Source: Discostella pseudostelligera (Eukaryota > Bacillariophyta > Thalassiosirophyceae > Thalassiosirales > Thalassiosiraceae). Taken from it: 19,270 bases of DNA. Position 1 is the stretch's first letter, and each line of letters starts with the position of its first letter. The notes below the pieces were generated by a model. It was not told where the DNA came from. It searched no databases and worked only from the letters and a program-made list of their open reading frames with translations. Location of the stretch: positions 1 through 19,270 of the forward strand of contig JALLBK010000334.1 in the NCBI GenBank assembly GCA_036940085.1, written 5' to 3'. Made by a program: the position numbers and the translations under genes. Positions 1 through 9,000 of the stretch are shown here, piece after piece.

Positions 1-1
1 C

Positions 2-1148
2 CAATATGATGGTGCATGGTATGGAGTACAAAAGGGAACTATTGTCGGTATGGTGAGGAAGACAAGGCAGAAGTTAGGCTTTGGTGATGAAATTGGCACC
101 GTTGAGAAGACCTATGCAGGCATGAAAGATTCTAATTGTTGCTTTTTGCAGTGCAGTTCATGGTTTCCTCATCCGATGGATCCAACCAATGCTATGCGGA
201 TGATGGCATTCGGTAATCCTAGCCTATTTGGTTTGCTGAAGGTTCCACATTTTCTCCTGCTGTCTGGCTCCCTTCAAGCAGTGCCTCATTATCATGGTGT
301 TAGACCATTCAACTAGTGCATATGTGCCCATTTTGTACATTCTGATGACGCATAAGGTGAGTAGCAATCATCATAATATTGCATTGTCGTTCTTCCAACC
401 TCAATCAGTATCTAAGTACCTTCTTTTGATTCTTTCTCAAGTGGTTGTCACTTCCAATTGGAGGATGAAAGTGCGCACGTACACCAGCGATTTTGAGAAG
501 GGCATGATGAACCAGCTGGCTATTCAATTCGGTGGTGGAGATGATGGTGGGACACATGTTGGATGCTTGTTCCACTTGAAGCAGGTGTTGAGGAGATTCC
601 TCGTTAAGAAGCTTCAGATGGACTAGGGAAGTGTGACAATTGCAATGAAGATCGGATCTTTGGATCTTCTTAGTGTCATACCGCAGGACGAGGTTGTTAA
701 GTATGGTATTCCATATCTCCGGTCGGTACTTGAGGCAGGTAAAGAGCAGCTGACCCTTGCATTATGGGATAAATTTTTGGTGTACTTCGACAAGACATGG
801 ATGTTGATAATCGAAAGCTGGAACATCTGCATTGGCAATGATAAATACATTGAGATGGTAAATCATACAAATAACAGTCTTGAGCGGTACAATCGGAAGT
901 TCAATGGTCTCTTCCCGAAGAGACCCAGTCTCATTGAGTTTGTGCAGATTCTTGAAGTGGAAAGCTGTGCTCAAGCGGACCATCGGGCTCAAATCAACAG
1001 TGGAAAGGAAGTGGAAGTTGAGCGCCCAGAACCTACCATCCCGAAGATCCCAGCGGCGTACCGACAGTACAAATCAAAGGTGGACAAGGACAAGGCGGCG
1101 CAGGAGAAGCAGAAGAAGCAGTGGAAGTCGCAGCGGAAGCAGAAGTGA
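2..1148 (+). pseudogene. Decayed MULE-type transposase, 5' end outside window
   Basis: This is a broken Mutator-like (MULE) transposase, an RNase H-fold DDE enzyme that cuts and moves DNA transposons. Frame 2 is open from the window edge to 316 and holds the stretch WFPHPMDPTNAMRMM. Frame 3 takes over at about 291 and runs to 1148, interrupted only by TAG at 624-626. Recognisable parts in order are DHSTSAYVPILYILMTHK (about 303-356), SDFEKGMMNQL (with the second acidic residue, about 487), GCLFHLKQVLRR and, near the C-terminus, the NNSLERYN motif (about 870) and a Lys/Arg/Gln-rich end. The usual catalytic DGTF is FLLLSGSLQAVP here, so the first Asp appears lost. The frame change at about 290 and the stop make it inactive as written. 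The segment 357-440 does not resemble the family and starts with GTGAGT, but an intron 357-441 does not keep the frame. Family assignment rests on recalled consensus. Confidence 0.72.
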
Positions 1149-1601
1149 GCACATCATAGTATGCATACTATTTGTGGGTTGAAGACACTCTATTTCGTAC
1201 ATGTGAGAGCTTATGGTTGGACTATGAGCTCCCTTGGGTTCTCCTTAAATCTATTGTCGATTTCTATTTTACATTGTCTAGTATATGCAAATATAGAGTA
1301 AGCACATCTTGTGTACTCGATTTCGGTTGTTGTTCTGATTATCATTCTAAAATTTGAGATCGTTGCTCTGGATATCGCTTGTTGTTCTGGATATTGCTCT
1401 GGATATTGTTCTAGAACATCATAATGTTGTCCTGAATTTCAAATCTGACGTGTCTCTTTCTTTTATTTTCAATTTTGATATCGATATGGTCTCGTTCTGT
1501 TCTAGAACGAAAAGGAAACAGAACATTAATTCTGTATATCGCTTGATCAACAGATGCCTTCCAGATGGAATGCCATACTTCAAGAGCTACCTGCTGAATG
1601 G
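1149..1601. other. Gene-free AT-rich spacer with short repeats
   Basis: No gene is supported here. The stretch 1361-1413 is a degenerate short tandem repeat built on GCTCTGGATATT. The 10-bp palindrome GTTCTAGAAC occurs twice, at 1408-1417 and 1499-1508; its core TTCnnGAA resembles one heat-shock-element unit, but single units are common by chance. The segment probably includes the 3' remains of the transposon. Confidence 0.5.
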
Positions 1602-1992
1602 ATTTCACCTTGTTTTGCTCCTTTCATACTACAGCACTGGTTGTGCTGGGTGCTGGTCTGGAGCTCGTCCTTTCTGGCCAGGTCCAAAGCAGTTGCATCC
1701 AGCTGCTGTCCACCAGCCACCCCCTTTCCCATACATTAGGGCCAATGAGACAGGACATTGGAGTTATGATGAGAAGGACTCAACGAATGTATTTCACCTT
1801 GTTTTGCTCCTTTCATACTACAGCACTGGTGGTGCTGGGTGCTGGTCTGGTGCTCGTCCTTTCTGGCCAGGTCCAAAGCAGTTGTATCCAGCTGCTGCCA
1901 CCCATGTTTGGTGTTGATCCACCAGCCACCCCCTTTCCCATAAATTAGGGCCAATGAGACAGGACACTGGAGTTATGATGAGAAGGACTCAA
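1602..1992. repeat. Two-copy tandem repeat (189 bp and about 202 bp)
   Basis: Copy 1 is 1602-1790 and copy 2 starts at 1791. Both begin ATTTCACCTTGTTTTGCTCC and end GAGAAGGACTCAA. The offset between copies is 189 bp in the first half and 209 bp in the second, because copy 2 carries a 20-bp insertion at about 1898-1917. Otherwise the copies differ at only a handful of bases. Both contain an open frame, but it has no recognisable protein motif and is better explained by the repeat itself. Confidence 0.9.
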
Positions 1993-1999
1993 TGTAAAG

Positions 2000-2830
2000 G
2001 AGCAGCAGCAACAACTGCTACTGCAGTGGAGGAGGAGGAGCTGGATGCAGGGGTTTGTGCTGAGGAGGAGGAGCAGCAACTGAAGCAGGAGTGATGGTGT
2101 GATGGGTGCAGTGTGATGGGGGCTAACAGGTGAGAGGTGGGGGAGTGGGGAGTGAGATGTGAGAGGATGCTGATGAGGAGAATGATAATACTGAGGAAGT
2201 TGGAAATGTGAGGAGTCAATGAGCACCAACAGCAGTGGAACAGGAGGAGCAGGATACTAGGGATGGTGGTGTGGTCTTCCTCTTTGATAGTAGGGGGCAG
2301 GGTGAGGAGAATAAGCAGCAGAACACCTTGATAGGAATAGGAAGTAAGATGCATGTGTAAGTGTAAGGCGGAGGAAGCGTGGTGTGAAAAGGATGTGGAT
2401 GCCAACTGAAGATGAGGATGATGGATGATGATGTGGCAAGGATGAGGGCCAGCCAGAGGATGATACTGAGGAAGTAAGAAAATGCTGGAGTAGGAGGAGC
2501 AGGAGCATGATGCAATGATGGTATCATGATGAGGAATCAATGACATGGTGGAATGGGTGGATGATGCTTGATGGGTACTGAGGAGAAGGGGGGGGAGGAG
2601 GAGCTGGTGGAGGAGGAGGAGGAGGAGGAGCTGGAGGAGCTGGTGGAGCTGGAGGAGCTGGAGGAGGATCAGGATCAGGACCAGCAGGATCAGGATCAGG
2701 ATCAGGATGCGCAGGATGATGAGCAGGATGATGAGCAGGATGAGGAGCAGGGGGGTGAGCATGGTGAGCAGTGAACAGGATCAGGATGAGCTGGAGCTGG
2801 AGATGATTATTCTGTGATGTTATACTACTA
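2000..2830. repeat. Purine-biased simple-sequence tract (GGA/GAG/GAT-rich on + strand)
   Basis: About 800 bases are dominated by G and A on the + strand, with few C. The densest part is 2590-2760, made of (GGA)n, GGAGCT and GGATCA/GATGAGCA units. Degenerate longer repeats are also visible: GATACTGAGGAAGT-like blocks at about 2185 and 2460, and GGAGCAGGA-like blocks at about 2248 and 2496. Translations are low-complexity in every frame (Glu/Asp-rich on +, Leu-rich or Pro-rich on -). I see no start context, domain or splice structure that would make it a gene. Confidence 0.75.
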
Positions 2831-4248
2831 GTTGAACTGTACCAGTACCACTGCCAAGGATGAAAAGTTGATGAGGACGACATCACACCATCTGACATCT
2901 GACATGACTGTCATGAAAATGATGTCCATGCTGGGATACAAGGATCTAGTTCTACCACTAGCTTGGAGTCAGGAGCAGGAGCCAGGCCCAGACCAGGGGG
3001 AGATGTTAAAAGCCAACCACAAAATGGGGGAAGCCATCAATAATCCATCCATGGTCCCTTCATGTAACAAATTCTTAGGCAAGAAGAAGATGGTCATAGT
3101 CATACAATATCAAATTTGTCTTGCTGACTCCATGCTTTTTGTATTGTTCTTACTTTCTTATTGTTAGAGAACTTCTTAACAGAGGACATGGTGCCTCTCT
3201 CTGCATCGTACTCCTTGTAAGAAGTAGTGCAGGAGAAGATGGAGGGCAGGGTGCAGTGTGAAAACATTTTGAAGTTGAAGTGATGCAAAATCACTGCACC
3301 AGCAGCTAACACTGCTCCTACTACTGGGGCTGGGGCAGCCATCTTCCTCTTGATCATGGGAGGAGAAGATGTCCACTATCTTTTTGAAATACTCCATATG
3401 CAGCAGGGTGCTGGGGGCTGATCATTGATCTTTGATTACCATGACAGTCAGAGTGGGACAGGACTGGAGGGCAACGGTGTGAAGGTGAAGGAGAGGAGGT
3501 AGCATCATGACAGTTGGTGATAAGAAAGTACAACAATGAGCTCCGAGTAACTCTACTAGCAGTCTAATACGCTAGTACCCATACCAGCACAACTACAAAA
3601 TTGCTGCCAAGACACTGACAAATCATTATCTGGTGGCAGCACCAACCAACAATGCTCTTGTTCTTGACACTTGGTACCACTAACACTGCTTTGTGATCAC
3701 TTGTCATGATCATTGTTCATTCATTGTTGTTCTTGTTCCTGAACTTGTTGTTGTGCATTGTGCTTAGTACTAGTAGTAGTACTCTTTAATAGTAGAGTAG
3801 CAGTATTATGTGCCCTGGTGGGGTAGTACTAGCAGAGGATGGTGATTGGTAGATAGCAGCAGTACTAGTAGTAGTACTCCTACTCCTAATCATAATCATT
3901 CATGCTGGGCAGAGGAATGATGCTGTTATTCTTGGACCACCGCCTCCTCCTGCTGCTTACTACATGGAAGTGGCAGAAGAAGAAGAGAAGCACCAAATAC
4001 CTTTGGATTTGGAGTTGGAGTTCTTGGAGGATGGAGGAGGATGATGACAATATATGGAGGCATTCATTTACTACTACTTTAGAATTATTGGAATCCATCA
4101 CTTGATTGGAGAGAGAGCAGGCTTCCTCGAGGTGATTCTGTACACATGTTGTTCCATTCTTAGCTGCTCCTACCATACAACAAGACTTTCTAGTGCTGAA
4201 GAAAATGTTGTAGGTTATGTAATTATTTTGACAATTTATATGTGAGTT
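2831..4248. other. Intergenic spacer, no supported gene
   Basis: About 1.4 kb without any open frame that resembles a protein family. The composition is simple (CAG, GTA and TTG runs). The clearest structure is a 19-bp hairpin-forming repeat present twice at 3766-3784 and 3861-3879. Possible promoter elements for the tRNA at the right edge would be internal to the tRNA. Confidence 0.5.
3766..3879. repeat. Two identical 19-bp hairpin repeats
   Basis: The 19-mer agtactagtagtagtactc occurs at 3766-3784 and 3861-3879. Its ends, AGTACT and AGTACT, are self-complementary, so each copy can form a 6-bp stem with the 6-nt loop AGTAGT. The surrounding sequence is rich in GTA/TAG trinucleotides, so slippage is a simple origin. 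Confidence 0.7.
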
Positions 4249-4320
4249 GGGGATGTAGTTCAGTGGTAGAACGTCTGCTTCGCATGCTGAAAGTCAGGGG
4301 TTCGATTCCCCTCATCTCCA
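4249..4320 (+). tRNA. tRNA-Ala (anticodon CGC)
   Basis: The 72-nt cloverleaf is complete. The acceptor stem GGGGATG (4249-4255) pairs with CATCTCC (4313-4319, one G-U), with discriminator A at 4320. The D stem GTTC/GAAC encloses the loop AGTGGTA. The anticodon loop TTCGCAT places CGC at 4281-4283, which reads the Ala codon GCG. The T arm AGGGG-TTCGATT-CCCCT carries the B box. No CCA is encoded and there is no intron. TTTT at 4323-4326 is a suitable Pol III terminator. The anticodon stem TCTGC/GCTGA has one T-T mismatch in the middle, which is unusual. Confidence 0.93.
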
Positions 4321-4453
4321 CGTTTTATTGTTTTGTTATGTATCCTTCTTTTCCCCTTAAGTATCTTTCAAAATCACACCTGGGTTGTTAAGTATCCTTC
4401 TTAAGTACTTCAAATCTAATTTCCCCAATGCTGCGTCAGCACCCGCGGCCACC

Positions 4454-4531
4454 ATGGCGGACCGACGCCGACGCCTACGCCTACACCTACGCCCACCATC
4501 AATATGTAGCTGGAGGAGTATCGTACTCTAG
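4454..4531 (+). promoter_or_regulatory. Possible uORF with strong start context upstream of Fpg
   Basis: An ATG in the context GCCACCATGG opens a 25-codon frame ending TAG at 4529-4531, about 60 bp before the Fpg start. The peptide begins MADRRRRLRLHLRPP and is Arg-rich. If it is in the Fpg transcript it would act as an upstream ORF and reduce initiation at Fpg. It could instead be a fragment of an organelle-targeting leader, but Fpg enzymes need a free N-terminal Pro, and this frame stops before Fpg. Confidence 0.3.
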
Positions 4532-4593
4532 AGATAGGAGTAGCCGATAGGAGATAGGAGCCGGCATCGCGTCCCACTCCTTCAACTCTAACA

Positions 4594-5840
4594 ATGCCCG
4601 AGCTTCCCGAGGTCGAACATTTTCGTCAGATTCTCCTACCATTACTTGTTGCGTCGGTGACTGAAACATCTGCATCGGCATCGGCATCACATCGGCATCT
4701 GCATCAACATCCGCATCGACAACCAACGTTTCTTCACCTGTCATCGGATTAGAATGCCCTCCTCCGCTACCCACCAAACGATTTCCGTCGCAGGAAGTCA
4801 TCGACCTGATTAATGATGGTTGCTACATAATGAAAGATGTTTTGAGAAAGGGCAAAGTGTTGTGCATAATTTTACAGAAGCAATTAGATGACGCATCATC
4901 ATCCTCGAAGAAGAACGGGAGAGAAAGGAAGAGGAAGCGGCAACAACTTGCAGCTGTTTCAGGTCAAGAAAATATGGGAATAACAGGGACGGAGTCGACG
5001 CTTTATTTATCATTACACATGGGCATGACAGGACGGATTTCTTCCCCAAACAATGTTCCCGGTTTGGAGTCACTCAGTGGAAATGATTCCTACCCACCGC
5101 CGCATACTCACCTCATTATCCGATGCAATGGGAAAGAAGCTGCCTTTTCAGACCCAAGACGATTTGGTAGTGTGTTGGTGGATGTGGGAGATAATGATGC
5201 AACAACATGGTCCTATGATTCAATACCTACCTTTCAAGACATTGCTCCGGATGCACTGCAAATGTCGGAAGCGTACTGCAACATGTTGAAGTCAACAAAC
5301 ATAACTCTTAATCCAGATTCTGAGCAGCCAACAATTATAGAACAACTAGCGAATAAGAAGAAGGGAATCAAGGGACTGCTCCTTGATCAGCGTGCTGTGG
5401 TTAGTGGAATCGGGAATTGGGTGGCAGATGAATTGTTGTATAGAAGTTGCATTCATCCCGACCAATCGTACTTGACCACAGATGAAGCTCATGCATTGTT
5501 GAAAGAAATACAGTATGTGCTTACTACTGCAATATCATGTTCGAAAAATGGCGTCGACTATCCACAGGAGTGGCTGTTTCATCGTCGTTGGAGAAATGGT
5601 GGTGGAAAGGGACATGATAATGCGAAGGATTTCGATGGAAAAAGTATCTCCTTCGTTCAATCGGGAGGCCGATCCACCGCTGTTGTTCCATCAAGGCAAA
5701 AGCCCAAGGCTAGGAAGAGAGTTTGCCAGACGAAGACAAAGAAATCGATCAATAATAATGAATGCGCAGGAGCAACATTGTCCAATGGTGAAGTGCATCG
5801 CAATGAAAAGCTAGGACCACAAAGGAACCACGAGAGGTAA
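4594..5840 (+). CDS. FPG: Formamidopyrimidine-DNA glycosylase (Fpg/MutM family, zinc-less plant/fungal type)
   Basis: This base-excision-repair enzyme removes oxidised purines and cuts the abasic site by beta/delta-elimination. ATG 4594 gives MPELPEVEHFRQILLPLL, the family N-terminus with the Schiff-base Pro2 and Glu3. The body lies in another frame (about 4734-5840): RKGK with the conserved Lys, LHMGMTGRI, SDPRRFG, the helix-two-turn-helix region around LLLDQRAVVSGIGNWVADE (about 5378-5440), and the zinc-less finger GKSISFVQSGGRSTAVVP (about 5640-5690), where bacterial enzymes have four Cys. A Lys/Arg-rich tail follows. The frames must be joined between 4656 and 4793. GT-AG intron 4657-4793 (137 nt) keeps the frame, but it drops the family-like residues LECPPPLPTKRF encoded at 4749-4784. 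Intron 4657-4752 keeps them but breaks the frame. A small indel in the GCATCG-rich stretch is possible. The gene converges on the GH81 gene, with 197 bp between ends. Confidence 0.88.
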
Positions 5841-6037
5841 TTATGAGCGGTTCAGACAGCCGAAAGCGGTTATCGTCAGACGAAGCGGGCATGGGGATAG
5901 AACCAAAGACATCAAGGAGGAGGAGTATGAGACTGAAAATCTATCTCGCAACAAAGCATCATAAGAGTTGTCGTTATAGCAAGACAATTTGATTACAAGA
6001 CAATGCTACAATTACGCTCTAACACAGTACATCGCAT
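5841..6037. other. 3'-3' spacer between Fpg and GH81 genes, with a short ORF
   Basis: This segment separates two convergent genes. It holds a 49-codon frame on + (5843-5992) that starts three bases after the Fpg stop and reads Ser/Arg-rich (RKRLSSDEAG, SRRRSMRLK). It has no family of its own; see the finding on a possible Fpg tail. Confidence 0.4.
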
Positions 6038-9000
6038 CTATCCCTCACAACCTTTGAACAATTCGCAACAAGCAGTACAGTGATACGCATCTAATTCCCA
6101 AGGTGTTGGTGCACAACCACCCATCGCATGCCCTTCGTAACACAAATATGGGGCAGTTCCTATCTGACATTTGTTGATTTTGGATGTACACACTTCAACA
6201 TTGCACGGAGGACATTCAGATGCAGATGTTGATTGATGATCTCTATCCAATTCGTCGGTAATTTCAGATCCAGCACAAACCTTCGGATTGCATGGACCAC
6301 ATTCACGCTCAAATTCGATTCCTGCCACCTGACGACATGCTCCAAGCTCACTAACGCCTAAATTCGTCATGAGCCACTGAATGCGCTCCTTACAAGTAAA
6401 GCCATTTGCATTTGAGCTCAAAGCTTTGCCTACGCATATCTCCGGGCATCCACAATCTATGGCCTGCTTCTGTTCAGACTTTGGCACCGGTAAACTATTT
6501 ATTGAGGTGGACGGGTTCTCCAAATCATACGGAACGCTCGGAGAAGGCCGAGAATAAATATACCACAACGTGTTGGAAAGAGAATGCCCCGAACCTCCTG
6601 CCGATTCAAACACACTCTCTGGCAATGCAAGTGCCTTCTCCATTGCAAGCTTAGGGTGTCCTAGACTGGCTAGAATGGCGTACAGTTGCACTGCCCAACC
6701 CTCATTTATACATAATGGATCAGAATCGCAGCTTTCTACGAAAGACGGATAAAGCTGACGGAGCCATTGGTCGGTGTCACGCCGTTCAGAGACGGGTGTA
6801 ATCGGCAAAAGCTGGATTCCATAGGCAAGAAATGGTGCCGAGCTAGAAGGAAAAGCCACATCAAAGTTAGCCAAATCAAGTATTGATGTAAACAGTTCTC
6901 CAAGGCAGCTTCGCACGAAGTTACGTACCCAAACCACGTTTGCAGTTGGCACATTGTATCCCACATCATGCTCACGACAGCTGGGGTGTAAGTGTCAGCT
7001 GTTCATGTGGTAGTAAATGAATGATAAATGAATGATAGTGTAAGCAGATGGCCAACGTTAAGAACACTGGAAGCATAATCAGCATGAACTCACGATATAT
7101 TTGATGTCGTTTTGGACTGTACACATGCCTGCACAAGTCAAGAATAAAAGGCGCATGCAGTTTAGTGCATAGACTGCAACCGAGATGAGTAGATTTACAT
7201 TCAGTTACACTCACCAATATCGATCTGCAGAACGGATTTCCGTCGCTGCTAGAAAGCGCCCAATATTGAAGATTTGACAAGCAGTATTTGCATTATCGTT
7301 GTCCGATTGACTAGACGAAACACCATTCCCAAAGGCCTTCATCATCACCGAACCAAACATGGCAACGCCCTCATAAGCTGCGATTGCTTCGCTTGATGAT
7401 TCTTGATTTCGTCCATTGAGATAAGGCCGGCCACCAAAAAGAGCGATTCCAGACGCCCAAGAATTTCCAAGGAACCTAAAAGTATCCATCGAATGCGCAT
7501 CATGAAGAATGAGAATTACGACTGTTAACAATTGAATAATTGATACTGAGTATCTTACCAATCTTTTTGTCGGAATACAGGAAAGTAGACATCATTGATG
7601 GAAGGGTTGGCAATATCGCGTATGAAGAGCAGAACATGTTCGAAGTATCTCCGTCCCCAATCGTTGTCGAATTGAGCAACAATTGCTGCTGCATAAATAT
7701 GATACCCATAATGAAAGTGATGGTCGTTGTAGAAGCCATTTCCAAAGTTTAGACCTGGGTCTTGGTAGGAGGGGCAGTTCGGGAAGATATTGTCACATCC
7801 TTCGCCATTAAACAAGCAGCCACAATTGACTAATCCACCCCAAGTATTGTCATATGTGAATGGGGCTACCGCCGTTCCGTTCAGCCATATTTCCACTGCA
7901 CTTCTCAATCTAGCAACTGCATTTTGCATCTCTTCATCAGTTGGAAGCTTTACCTCTTTGCATTTTCGAATGATTTTTGCAAGATTATCTCCTCCGGAGG
8001 TTGATTTATCTGGTATATCTGATTCAGGTGTCTTTGCCAAGTCTCGAAGTTCTTGAGCGATGACTATGATGCGTCCGAGCTTCGCAAGCATTTTTCCGGG
8101 GAAGTAGGTATCACCAGCACCTCGCATATAATTGTCTGGCAACTCGTAAGTTATATCGTTCGAAAGCGCCCTGGCCAATGCAGGAATAACAAGGTGACTC
8201 GGTGGACGTTTGGCGGTGAAACTTGGTAGGCCACCAAGTTCTTTGGCGGGCATGAGTCGGCGACATACAAGAGTCAGTTAGAAAGCACTTTAAACGACAA
8301 TGCAGGAAATGCTCGATCAACATGAATAGTTACCTTCTTCCATGGCCCATAGTCCTCCCTTCACAAGACAAGTATTACCATGCAATGAGTGAACACAATG
8401 CCCCACCACTTCATTACTTGATCGTCCATGCAAGCGTAATATATCAATGTGATGCGGAAGCGCGAACATAAGTAACTCTTTTGTTGCATTTCCCCTGTAA
8501 CTCCTAGCCTCCCAATCGAAGAATAGATATGCACTTCTCCCATCGGGCGACTCTGGTCTCAAACCACCAACCGGATCAGAGAATACATATTTCACCGATG
8601 GAGAGGTTGGGTAGACCTCGGCATGGTCACGCAACAACGAACGAAATGCCGATTGATCACGGGCATTATTCTGGTTGCAAAAGTTGACATTGGTACCAGT
8701 TGTACAGTTGTTGGCCAAGGCAATTCGAACAATCAGTGGTTCGCCGTCTGCTTCCATGTCGGTGAAGGCCTCAATGGGGTTCGCACGGAGCTGGAAGGCA
8801 CTTGGGTTGTTGTCGTGTGACGACGTATCAACAGCACCTGGAGGCAATGATACAGCACCGATGAGTTTGTTTGGATTAATGTAGCATTGAACAAGGACGG
8901 GTCTCGAAAAGAATACCAGCCACGTAAAATCAGATTCGGGGAAGTATAATTCAACGTCCTCATTCACCAGGAAACTCTTGGTTGAATTGGTAGAATGGAT

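Noticed and set aside
357..441. Intron in the transposase (GTGAGT...CAAG)
   Set aside because: The donor is good, but the 85-nt length shifts the frame away from the conserved VVVTSNW segment.
1598..1948. ORF through the tandem repeat
   Set aside because: It repeats itself because the DNA repeats. It has no motif, and the 20-bp insertion would break any conserved frame.
2568..2774. Glu/Asp/Gln-rich ORF on + strand
   Set aside because: It is the direct translation of GGA/GAT/CAG repeats, with no domain, and equally open frames on the other strand.
1989..2898. Leu-rich and Pro-rich ORFs on - strand
   Set aside because: They are reverse-strand readings of the same simple-sequence tract, without a signal, domain or splice structure.
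3766..3879. CRISPR-like array
   Set aside because: Only two copies, GTA-rich low-complexity context, and a eukaryotic window.
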